Shown here: positions 1-5,966 of the stretch, one piece after another
Position numbering within the stretch: position 1 is the stretch's first letter
How the letters are laid out: each line of letters opens with the position of its first letter
NCBI GenBank assembly: GCA_937915755.1
Contig: CALGGR010000032.1
Coordinates: 1 to 17,047, forward strand
Source: an uncultured Fretibacterium sp.
GTDB taxonomy: Bacteria > Synergistota > Synergistia > Synergistales > Aminobacteriaceae
Direction: 5' to 3'
Length of the DNA stretch: 17,047 nt
Position numbers and translations under genes: made by a program
The notes under the pieces: model-generated
Told to the model about the DNA's origin: nothing
What the model saw: only the letters and a program-made list of their open reading frames with translations
Databases searched by the model: none

Positions 1-690
1 TTTCTTGGAGGCTTCGGCAGGCTTTTTTCCGCGCAGCTTGACCCTTCCGGCCTCGGAGTTCCGGCTGATGGCTACGACTCTGTAATTCCAGTAATGCTGT
101 CGGGACTGCCTGATATTCTGCTCGCGGTTGTCGTGATTCTGGTCTTATCGGCTTCAATGTCAACGCTTTCGTCATTGGTTCTTGCTTCGAGTTCGACCTT
201 GACGCTTGATTTATTAAAAGGCCATGTGATTAAAGAAATGGATGAGAAAAAACAGTTAAAGATCATGAGAATTTTAATCGTGATTTTCATAATCATTTCG
301 GTAATTCTTGCCTTAATTCAATATAAGTCAAACGTAACTTTCATAGCTCAGTTAATGGGAGTTTCCTGGGGAGCATTAGCCGGAGCGTTCCTTGCGCCGT
401 TCATGTACAGTCTTTACTGGAAAGGTGTTTCAAAATCGGCGTGCTGGGTGAATTTCATTTTTTCAAGTGTCGTGATGACCGCAAATATTTTTATCAGGGC
501 TGAGTTTCCCGTTATGCTTCAGTCTCCGATTAATGCCGGAGCTTTCTGTATGCTTGCAGGATTCGTGATAGTCCCCGTAGTGAGCCTCATCACTCCGAAG
601 CCGGATAGAAAGTTCGTCGACGATGCGTTCTCATGCTACACGAGGACTGTAACAGTCAGGCAGTCGCGCGCACTTGGTGATGACGAGTAA
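1..690 (+). CDS. Sodium:solute symporter (SSS family), C-terminal part
   Basis: The reading frame is open from the first base, so the 5' end lies outside the window and about 229 residues are visible. It encodes an inner-membrane permease of the SSS family, which couples uptake of a small solute to Na+ entry. What shows this: a helix followed by the Ser/Thr-rich segment SASMSTLSSLVLASSST, typical of the SSS core region around TM8-9, then several hydrophobic helices (including one around IVIFIIISVILALI) and a polar cytoplasmic tail ending in GDDE. Substrate cannot be read from this part. Known relatives carry proline, pantothenate or other organic acids. The stop codon overlaps the start of the amidohydrolase gene, so the two are probably co-transcribed and the symporter may import that enzyme's substrate (inference). 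Confidence 0.88.
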   Translation, partial: FLGGFGRLFSAQLDPSGLGVPADGYDSVIPVMLSGLPDILLAVVVILVLSASMSTLSSLVLASSSTLTLDLLKGHVIKEMDEKKQLKIMRILIVIFIIISVILALIQYKSNVTFIAQLMGVSWGALAGAFLAPFMYSLYWKGVSKSACWVNFIFSSVVMTANIFIRAEFPVMLQSPINAGAFCMLAGFVIVPVVSLITPKPDRKFVDDAFSCYTRTVTVRQSRALGDDE

Positions 691-1561
691 GGTAATTGAC
701 GTTCATACGCACACGTTCCCTGAGAAAATCGCGGCTCATGCTCTCGAAGTTCTGAGTCACAACAGCCACACTCGGCCATTCTCGGACGGAACAGTCAGGG
801 GGCTTCGTGCGTCAATGTCAGAATCAGGCGTAACGCTCTCAGTGATACAGCCTGTTGCAACACGGCCGGAACAGGTCAGGAACATCAACGACACGGCCAT
901 GAAGATTAACGCGGGTGAGTCAGCCGGAATAATATCGTTCGGCGGGATTCACCCCGACTTTTCGGACTGGAATGCTGAACTTTCACGTATTCATGAGAAT
1001 GGGATCATCGGCATAAAGATTCACCCGGTATATCAGGGAGTGCCTGTTGATGATGAGAGGTACGTCAGGATTCTTGCGAGGGCGGGGGAACTTGGGCTTA
1101 TCGTGATGATACATGCAGGCTTTGACATTGGTTTCCCTGAGAATGACTACGCTTTGCCTGAGAGAATAGTGCGTGCCATCGACATGGCCGGCGGGAATGT
1201 CAGGGTAATTCTCGCTCACATGGGAGGCTGGCGTTGCTGGAATGACGCTGTGAGACTCTTCACCGGGCGTAAGAATGTGTATATTGATACGGCGTTCTCG
1301 CTCGGAAAATTTGTGCCGAATGGGGACGGGTATTACTCCGGCGGCGATGAGTGCATGATGCTCCGTGATGATGAGTTCGTAAAAATTGTGAGAGCGTTCG
1401 GGAGCGAGAGGGTGCTTTTCGGGACTGACTCTCCTTGGGCATCTCAAAGTGATTGCGTGAGGGCGGTAATGTCGCTTGAACTTTCTGATGATGAGAAGAA
1501 AAATATTCTATGCGGCAACGCGCTGAAATTTCTGGGAGCGTCAATCATAGATGATATTTGA
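680..1561 (+). CDS. Metal-dependent amidohydrolase (amidohydrolase 2 / TIM-barrel type)
   Basis: A 293-aa cytoplasmic hydrolase or decarboxylase of the amidohydrolase superfamily. Visible metal-site motifs in the expected order are VHTH (His9, His11) after strand 1, GIKIHP (Lys113, His115), MIHAG (His145), LAHMGG (His180) and FGTDSPW (Asp250). These match the amidohydrolase-2 branch, whose members cleave or decarboxylate small cyclic or aromatic acids. The exact substrate is not evident. The start is uncertain: TTG 674, GTG 677 and ATG 680 lie in a row in frame. I chose ATG because it begins just before the conserved VIDVHTH strand. No strong Shine-Dalgarno is seen, so translation is probably coupled to the overlapping symporter gene upstream. 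No clear terminator follows. Confidence 0.87.
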   Translation: MTSKVIDVHTHTFPEKIAAHALEVLSHNSHTRPFSDGTVRGLRASMSESGVTLSVIQPVATRPEQVRNINDTAMKINAGESAGIISFGGIHPDFSDWNAELSRIHENGIIGIKIHPVYQGVPVDDERYVRILARAGELGLIVMIHAGFDIGFPENDYALPERIVRAIDMAGGNVRVILAHMGGWRCWNDAVRLFTGRKNVYIDTAFSLGKFVPNGDGYYSGGDECMMLRDDEFVKIVRAFGSERVLFGTDSPWASQSDCVRAVMSLELSDDEKKNILCGNALKFLGASIIDDI

Positions 1562-1678
1562 AACGAATCTTTCAGGAGGCTGCGTATGAATTTAACGCGT
1601 TAATCTGCACAATCAACAGTAAATGCAAGCAATATAACTCCTTCTAAAATTTTACTGTACAGGAATTTTAAGGCTCTC

Positions 1679-1708
1679 TTGACAACACCCCCCCCCCTCT
1701 AAGGTAAT
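1679..1708 (+). promoter_or_regulatory. Putative promoter with a C10 tract in the -35/-10 spacer
   Basis: A perfect TTGACA box (1679-1684) is followed after 18 bases by GGTAAT (1703-1708, four of six matches to TATAAT). A shifted alternative, TAATAA at 1705-1710, lies at 20 bases. The spacer contains ten consecutive C. The next gene starts at 1751 with a strong AAGGAGGT. Changes in C number would change box spacing and hence promoter strength. The box assignment is inference from sequence only, and the -10 is weak. Confidence 0.5.
1688..1697. repeat. Homopolymeric C10 tract
   Basis: Ten uninterrupted C residues lie in an intergenic region. It is the only homopolymer of this length that I noticed in the window. 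Such tracts change length by slipped-strand mispairing. It lies between the two boxes of the putative promoter of the 1751 gene. Confidence 0.9.
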
Positions 1709-1750
1709 AAGTCTTTGTAAATCACTTCTTAATGAAGGAGGTAATGGCGC

Positions 1751-2026
1751 ATGATGATAACCTCGCTATTAAAGTTCGTGTGGAATTTCATCGTCTGGAC
1801 AGTTCCGTTTTGGATGGCAGGCATCATATACTTACTTGGCGAATACAGGGCAGAACAAACGGGTGATGGCAATCATAAAGGATTATCGACCCTGTTTGCT
1901 GTGGTGTATTTCACGGCAGCGTTTTGCATGAGCTTTGTTATCAAGGGCGAGTTCACCTTTGTGCTTTCGGCTATAGGTCTTGCTGTTGTGTTTTTCGTTG
2001 TCTTGGCTAACATGACAGGAGAATAG
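1751..2026 (+). CDS. Small membrane protein of unknown function (three predicted TM helices)
   Basis: A 91-aa protein. I do not recognise the family. Three hydrophobic stretches are visible: about residues 8-30 (rich in Trp and Phe, ending at YLLGEY), 46-62 (LFAVVYFTAAFCMSFVI) and 68-86. A short polar loop rich in Gly, Asp and Asn separates the first two. A strong AAGGAGGT at 1735-1742 sits eight bases before ATG 1751. ATG 1754 is a possible second start. The gene is followed after 9 bp by the 2036 gene, whose Shine-Dalgarno overlaps this stop, so the two form a cassette. Expression may depend on the C10-tract promoter upstream. The protein could anchor or export its partner (inference). Confidence 0.72.
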   Translation: MMITSLLKFVWNFIVWTVPFWMAGIIYLLGEYRAEQTGDGNHKGLSTLFAVVYFTAAFCMSFVIKGEFTFVLSAIGLAVVFFVVLANMTGE

Positions 2027-2035
2027 GTAAGAAAA

Positions 2036-2479
2036 ATGTTCGGCAAATCCAAAGTTTTCCAGCTGTACAACGCAAGTATAACTCCTGAAGCGGTCCGCCA
2101 AGCTATCATGGGCTTTCTGGAGGACGGCAAGGGGTTTGAAGAAGTATCAGCTACAAGAAATATACTCACAGGTATCTGCGGTATACAGGCAAAACTGAAA
2201 TCATCAAAATTCACATTCAAGGAAGCACTTGGCTTGGAGTTGGGAGTCAGCGTAGAGATTTCCCAGATGAAGGACAACTCACTGAAGGTCTCTGTCGATG
2301 CTGGAGATACATCGGCTCACGATATGACGGTTACTGATGCTGCTATGACCGAAAATCCTGCTGTTATGCTCTTAGGATTAGGCGGAAGAGTGTTCGGCAT
2401 CCGCAAAATGAGAGGAATCGCTGACGAAATTTTCGCCTTCACGCAGAGCTTCATAGCCACAAATATGCGTTCATGGTGA
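2036..2479 (+). CDS. Hypothetical 147-aa protein, partner of the small membrane protein
   Basis: Family not recognised. The start is supported by AGGAGAATAGG just upstream, overlapping the stop of the previous gene. The protein has no signal peptide. It contains an N-terminal region with a helix EAVRQAIMGFLEDG, a middle region with alternating hydrophobic residues that looks beta-rich (KFTFKEALGLELGVSVEI and following), and a Gly-rich hydrophobic stretch AVMLLGLGGRVFGIRKMRG near the C-terminus. That last stretch could associate with the membrane. Position and spacing say it is co-expressed with the 91-aa membrane protein. No catalytic motif is visible. Confidence 0.68.
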   Translation: MFGKSKVFQLYNASITPEAVRQAIMGFLEDGKGFEEVSATRNILTGICGIQAKLKSSKFTFKEALGLELGVSVEISQMKDNSLKVSVDAGDTSAHDMTVTDAAMTENPAVMLLGLGGRVFGIRKMRGIADEIFAFTQSFIATNMRSW

Positions 2480-2576
2480 AAATCATGGCCACCGGCAATA
2501 GCTGGTAGTTTGCTCAGTCCTGGAAAGGGGCGGGGGCTGGGGAGTCTGCGAGGATTTGCATAAAGCCCGCGAATAG

Positions 2577-2711
2577 TTACAGAAATCGGCTGCTCAAAGG
2601 AATAAAGATGCACGTCTAGAACTCGAATACATGAACAAATACGGACGCTGATTCATCGAAGAAAACAAAGACGGCGGGGCTGAAAATGTCCCGCTGTTTT
2701 ACGGAGGCTAA
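2577..2711 (+). pseudogene. Possible gene remnant with in-frame TGA
   Basis: One frame reads LQKSAAQRNKDARLELEYMN-KYGR, then TGA (2649-2651), and resumes in the same frame as FIEENKDGGAENVPLFYGG before TAA. Both halves have protein-like composition (charged helix, then a Gly/Asn-rich tail), which suggests the end of a decayed small gene. There is no start codon with a ribosome site. The call rests on composition alone and chance is not excluded. Confidence 0.25.
2673..2700 (+). terminator. Weak terminator-like hairpin
   Basis: GCGGG (2674-2678) pairs with CCCGC (2690-2694) across an 11-base loop and is followed by TGTTTT. The stem is short and the T run is imperfect. It could end the cassette transcribed from 1751. 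Confidence 0.3.
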
Positions 2712-2837
2712 AACTTTAGGACAGGAAAAATTCTACTCCCACTTGCTGCCATACAGCTCACATAATCTAATTTCGATAATTCGGGGAAGGTGTTCAAGAA
2801 AAAAAGTTTAAGACTTGCGACAAAGGAGGTGAGAAAC

Positions 2838-2981
2838 ATGCTGCCTCCGATAATGATAGCAGGTTTTGCGCTGTTAGTTATGTTCTGGTCAGGCTTCGAG
2901 GTGAATTTCTACGTGGACGCAGATGGTTCACGCAGTTTCAGGATTACTTTCGGAAGCCGGAGTAAGCGGAGAATGATCTGA
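2838..2981 (+). CDS. 47-aa single-pass membrane miniprotein
   Basis: The start is fixed by AAAGGAGGTGAG five bases or so before ATG 2838, the best ribosome site in this part of the window. A longer reading from GTG 2790 is possible but less supported. The product has one hydrophobic helix (about residues 3-19, PPIMIAGFALLVMFW), then a polar stretch with VNFYVDADGSRSF and a basic end (SRSKRR). Function unknown. The gene stands alone between decayed sequence and the antitoxin-like gene, with no terminator I can identify. Confidence 0.55.
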   Translation: MLPPIMIAGFALLVMFWSGFEVNFYVDADGSRSFRITFGSRSKRRMI

Positions 2982-3109
2982 CGTTGCCGAACATTGCCAG
3001 TCGCCACCTGTACATACTGAGCCGGGACACTATCAGGACGAGAATGCCCGGCCGTATTCATGGTTTCACTTGCAGATTTAACCAGCCGCCCATAATTCCC
3101 CGATACTGA

Positions 3110-3115
3110 TATAAT
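3110..3115 (+). promoter_or_regulatory. Consensus -10 box upstream of the antitoxin-like gene
   Basis: TATAAT lies about 20 bases before the start at 3135. No convincing -35 is seen at normal spacing, so the promoter may be weak or activator-dependent. Confidence 0.4.
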
Positions 3116-3134
3116 TCTTTAGAGGTGATTGAAC

Positions 3135-3296
3135 GTGAACGCAGTACGAACACGACATACAGTGATAATTTACGGTGCAGGAATTGACGATGAGCCGCCG
3201 CTGACGGAGGACGAGATTCGCGGAATTGAGATTGCTGACCGAGAGATTGAAGAAGGGAAAGCTATTCCGTTTTCTGACGTATTCAAGGATTTGTAG
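3135..3296 (+). CDS. 53-aa acidic protein resembling a small type II antitoxin
   Basis: A small gene with GTG start, preceded by AGAGGTG at good spacing (3121-3127). The product starts with a short beta-like segment (HTVIIYGAG), then a very acidic helix with LTEDEIRGIEIADREIEEG and ends in AIPFSDVFKDL. The pattern of a charged helix followed by EEGKAIPFSDV is reminiscent of the C-terminal half of RelB/Phd-type antitoxins, where it wraps around a toxin. This is resemblance by eye. No toxin gene follows: a strong terminator lies directly after the stop. It may be an orphan antitoxin or an unrelated small protein. Confidence 0.45.
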   Translation: MNAVRTRHTVIIYGAGIDDEPPLTEDEIRGIEIADREIEEGKAIPFSDVFKDL

Positions 3297-3297
3297 G

Positions 3298-3340
3298 AAA
3301 AAAGCCGGAACTCACTGCAGAATCCCGGCTGTATTTTGTT
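3298..3340. terminator. Bidirectional rho-independent terminator
   Basis: AGCCGG (3303-3308) pairs with CCGGCT (3325-3330). On the + strand it is followed by GTATTTTGTTT and ends the 3135 gene. On the minus strand it is followed by six T and ends the tannase-like gene. It lies neatly between two convergent genes. Confidence 0.8.
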
Positions 3341-3345
3341 TCATG

Positions 3346-4758
3346 TTACTTGCAGATACTATCGAGCCACGCAAAAAGCTCCTCAAGGTCATAATTCCCG
3401 TCATGAGGAACATTCCACACCGCCGCAACATCAGCGTCATACCCCGACTGCCTCAGCTTCAGCGCAAGAATCGCCGGAACAGCAAGCGACGTGTCCCTGT
3501 CCTTAACGCCGTGCCTGATCCGCCAATGCTTCGCGGTGTCAACGCCATCTTTGCCGATGAAGTTCATCGGGTTCATGACGTAGATTTTCTCAGCGTCAGC
3601 CATCGCCAGAGCTTCAGCCGTTGAGTTCTTGAACGCGTACTCCGTGAAATGCTTGTCGCCGAACTCGTTGTTCTCAAAACTTTTCATGTTCAGCGAGTCG
3701 AACGCGGGAGCAGCTTTCATTCTCGTAGCCCATACAGCATACTTCCCCAAGTCAGCAGCCGTAACCTTTCCGCCCTCAACCGTCAGCCAGTCAAGACCGA
3801 GTACATTCTCGCCCGCGTCAAGAGCCTTTTGCGCCGCCGAAACGTAAAGCCCCTCGATGTAGTCCCTGAATGTCCCGTTGCCGTTCTCATCGAGCGTGTA
3901 GCCCTCAAGTTTAAGGCTGTTGAGATAAGCGGGGAATGCTGCTTTGAGAGCGTCGGAGGCTTTCTTCATGTTATCGTCCATTTCGCGCGCCGGCCCTAAG
4001 TGGTAGGTGTTCACGCCGTTGAATATCCATTCATAGGGCATGTCGGCATTCTCAAGGTTAGTGATTGGGCAGTATACGGCCGATGCGAAGATGTCATCAC
4101 GCTCATCATACGCTCCGACTTCCTTCAAGTACGGCTCATATTCCTTCGCGTTTCCTGTTGCGCCGAGCAATGACGACAACGCACCGCCCGCGCTGAGACC
4201 GTCTGAGATGATTTTCTCGGTGTCTCCTGCTGGAAGTTTGTCCTTGTTGTGCCTGACCCATCGGACAGCGGCCTTGTAGTCAACGATGAGGGCGGGGGCT
4301 TTTCCGTTTTCGAGAGTCCTTCCGCGAATCGCTGGGGCGACTACGACATAACCGCGTGAGAGTGCGTAGAGCGTAACGTTAGGGCCTCCGTGCCTGTTGT
4401 CGTTTGCGGGGACGAACTGTCGGCCGGGCATGTAGCCTCCGACTCCGTTGGGCATGAAGATTGGCGCGGTTTTTGCGGTGAAGCCGTTGATGCTCTGTCC
4501 GTTGAAGTATTCTTCTGGGACGTAGACATTGAGGCGGTTATATTCGGGTTCGGGGGAATTTGCCTCGTATGGAATGTCAATCCATGAGCGGAATGATACC
4601 AGCTTGTTGCCGACTAGCATTGTCTGACAGATGAAGTTGTTGGGAGGCATGACCTGAGAGTCGCGCATGTCTGGTGTGAAGCCCGGAATTTCGGCAGACC
4701 ATGAACACGAGCATAACGCGATTACGAGGGCTGACGCGAGTAGAAACTTTGTACGCAT
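3346..4758 (-). CDS. Secreted alpha/beta hydrolase, subtype B tannase-like
   Basis: A 470-aa exported esterase. The signal peptide is MRTKFLLASALVIALCSC..SWSA, probably cleaved before EIPG. An in-frame Cys pair also allows a lipoprotein reading. The nucleophile elbow is GLSAGG (Ser189). The C-terminal part has HGVKDRDTS (Asp420, Asp422) and NVPHDGNYDL (His452). The Asp-to-His distance of 32 residues equals that of the characterised Lactiplantibacillus plantarum tannase (Asp419/His451), and total length is similar. Tannases cut gallate esters of plant tannins. Relatives include feruloyl esterases, so substrate is inferred. The start at 4758 is chosen over the upstream in-frame ATG because AAAGGAGC lies just before it and a signal peptide begins there. 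The gene is monocistronic, with a terminator at 3298-3340. Confidence 0.78.
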   Translation of the reverse strand: MRTKFLLASALVIALCSCSWSAEIPGFTPDMRDSQVMPPNNFICQTMLVGNKLVSFRSWIDIPYEANSPEPEYNRLNVYVPEEYFNGQSINGFTAKTAPIFMPNGVGGYMPGRQFVPANDNRHGGPNVTLYALSRGYVVVAPAIRGRTLENGKAPALIVDYKAAVRWVRHNKDKLPAGDTEKIISDGLSAGGALSSLLGATGNAKEYEPYLKEVGAYDERDDIFASAVYCPITNLENADMPYEWIFNGVNTYHLGPAREMDDNMKKASDALKAAFPAYLNSLKLEGYTLDENGNGTFRDYIEGLYVSAAQKALDAGENVLGLDWLTVEGGKVTAADLGKYAVWATRMKAAPAFDSLNMKSFENNEFGDKHFTEYAFKNSTAEALAMADAEKIYVMNPMNFIGKDGVDTAKHWRIRHGVKDRDTSLAVPAILALKLRQSGYDADVAAVWNVPHDGNYDLEELFAWLDSICK

Positions 4759-4790
4759 ATGTAACAGCTCCTTTTGTAATGGATAAAAAT

Positions 4791-4796
4791 ATTCTA
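4791..4796 (-). promoter_or_regulatory. Extended -10 box of the tannase-like gene
   Basis: Read on the minus strand, TGCTAGAAT gives an extended -10 (TGn plus TAGAAT) about 33 bases before the ATG. The -35 region is poor, which is common with extended -10 promoters. Confidence 0.5.
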
Positions 4797-4816
4797 GCAC
4801 ATACATGCAAGCACCA

Positions 4817-4845
4817 TTGACACGGAACATTCATAATAATAGACT
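4817..4845 (+). promoter_or_regulatory. Possible promoter of the frameshifted small gene
   Basis: TTGACA (4817-4822), a 17-base spacer and TAGACT (4840-4845, four of six matches). It is oriented toward the small gene at 4890 and diverges from the tannase promoter. Confidence 0.4.
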
Positions 4846-4889
4846 GCTTATCATGATATGCACGTTATCGCATTGAGGAAGTAATATTC

Positions 4890-5103
4890 ATGAGGAACAC
4901 AGAGAAAGACGCAACTGAAATGTTCGCAAAACGTGAGCTAATGCTTGAGACTGGATTCAGGATAAGGAACATGATACTCAAAGAACATATCACGGAGAAA
5001 GGAAAGGCATGGGCAGGATTATGCAGACGGCGTTGAGATTTTCGCTGAGAGGCTGATTTTGTTTGTTGACGGGATGGAGAAGATTTTGCAACTAGCCGCA
5101 TAA
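4890..5103 (+). pseudogene. Small helical protein gene broken by a one-base frameshift
   Basis: ATG 4890 follows GAGGAAG at a suitable distance. The frame encodes about 42 residues of charged amphipathic helix (RNTEKDATEMFAKRELMLE and on to KGKAWA), then hits TGA after a short junk tail. Removing one G in GGCAGGATTA (around 5012-5017) continues the reading as DYADGVEIFAERLILFVDG down to LQLAA and a TAA at 5101-5103, directly before a terminator. The joined product would be about 70 aa, all helical. The protein-like quality on both sides argues for a recent frameshift or an assembly error. Function unknown. Confidence 0.55.
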
Positions 5104-5140
5104 AAAATTCCCCCTGCCTTGCGTGAGACAGGGGGATTTG
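5104..5140. terminator. Bidirectional rho-independent terminator
   Basis: CCCCCTG (5110-5116) pairs with CAGGGGG (5129-5135). On the minus strand the stem is followed by AATTTTTTA, a strong terminator for the 5782-5144 gene. On the + strand it ends the small frameshifted gene, with only a short T run. Confidence 0.82.
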
Positions 5141-5143
5141 CTC

Positions 5144-5782
5144 TCATTCGTTTTGAGGAACTTGGAGGATATTGACTCGTCCTATGCCTAAGTCGCGTCG
5201 AACGCTTGAGGCAATTTCACGGAACAAAGCTACCAGCGGCTTGTCAGCATAAGCACTGCCATACACAAAGAACGCAATTTGTCTTCCATCTGCCATTAAC
5301 CAGTGGTAAGTTCCGCCATATGGTTCTCTTATGACCGAATATTTCGCGTAAATATCAGGGTGCCCCTCTTGTATTGTTTGTGCCTCTGCTAACTTCTCAA
5401 AAGGAATATGAACACCGAAAGGATTGCTATGGACGAAAGAGGCCGAGAATACACCAAATTTCGTTATCATGAAGCCACCACTGAAATTGCCCGGAATGAA
5501 TTGCCCTGAATCTAGCGAGCAAAAGGGTGCAAGGTATGCTAGGAAAATTTCCTCGTCAAATATGTCTTCAGCACCTAGTTGCTTCTTGAAGTCAACATTC
5601 AGCCTGAAGTCAAAATTTGAGATGTAACCGCCATCATGCTCTGTCATCTGATTTTCCCTTGCAAAGTCTGATTCTCTGCAAATCGTCCTAATGCGCTCAA
5701 GATCAATCTTGTCATTTGCCACGTAAACATTCTCTTGTGTTGCGTCAGTCATTATTTCTTCGTTGCTAATTATGTTTTCCAT
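5144..5782 (-). CDS. Hypothetical 212-aa cytoplasmic protein
   Basis: Family not recognised. The start is supported by GGAGG eight bases upstream. No signal peptide or membrane helix. The N-terminal 55 residues are charged and probably flexible (METs, Asn, Glu, Asp). The rest alternates beta-like segments and aromatic residues (GGYISNFDFRLNVDF, GGFMITKFGVFSASFVHSN, GGTYHWLMADGRQIAFFVYG) and ends in a helix with FREIASSVRRDLGIG. The layout resembles a compact alpha/beta domain of about 150 residues. It has its own promoter (5866-5893) and terminator, so it is a separate unit downstream of the large operon. Confidence 0.72.
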   Translation of the reverse strand: MENIISNEEIMTDATQENVYVANDKIDLERIRTICRESDFARENQMTEHDGGYISNFDFRLNVDFKKQLGAEDIFDEEIFLAYLAPFCSLDSGQFIPGNFSGGFMITKFGVFSASFVHSNPFGVHIPFEKLAEAQTIQEGHPDIYAKYSVIREPYGGTYHWLMADGRQIAFFVYGSAYADKPLVALFREIASSVRRDLGIGRVNILQVPQNE

Positions 5783-5865
5783 AATTTAGCCTCCGTTCAT
5801 ACTAAATACTCTTGCACTGCTTCATACGAGTTTGTTCTTTCCCTCGAAGAATGCAAGGCTAGGCA

Positions 5866-5893
5866 ATTATAGCAAATAGTTAAAATTAGTCAA
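5866..5893 (-). promoter_or_regulatory. Strong promoter of the 212-aa gene
   Basis: On the minus strand: TTGACT (5893-5888), a 16-base spacer and TATAAT (5871-5866) preceded by TGC, giving an extended -10. It predicts a 5' leader of roughly 75 bases before the start at 5782. Confidence 0.72.
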
Positions 5894-5903
5894 GTGAGAC
5901 AAC

Positions 5904-5938
5904 AAAAACTTCCCCCCATCTTGAGACTGATAGGGGAT
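5904..5938 (-). terminator. Terminator at the end of the large operon
   Basis: On the minus strand CCCTATC pairs with GATGGGG across an eight-base loop (one G-T pair) and is followed by GGAAGTTTTTG. It lies just after the stop of the Sel1 gene and overlaps the -35 region of the next promoter by proximity. Confidence 0.6.
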
Positions 5939-5966
5939 ACGTTCGAGCGTTATGTTGATAATCGGT

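Larger units (their letters stand above)
2480..2837. other. Non-coding or decayed stretch between two small genes
   Basis: About 360 bases without an intact gene. It holds a G-rich run (GGGG, GGGGG and GGGG around 2526-2541), a likely gene remnant at 2577-2711, and a weak hairpin at 2673-2700. The rest shows no recognisable signal until the Shine-Dalgarno of the 2838 gene. A GTG at 2790 is in frame with that gene but has no good ribosome site. Confidence 0.5.

Noticed and set aside
983..1544. Long minus-strand open frames inside the amidohydrolase gene
   Set aside because: They are antisense to a gene with clear metal-binding motifs, have Arg/His/Ser-rich composition and no ribosome sites.
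1586..1603. Five-codon reading frame after AGGAGG, as a leader peptide
   Set aside because: A good ribosome site precedes ATG 1586, but no attenuator hairpins follow and no biased codons are present. More likely a leftover of a deleted gene.
2526..2541. G-rich run as a G-quadruplex
   Set aside because: Only three clear runs of four or more G are seen. A fourth run at suitable distance is missing.
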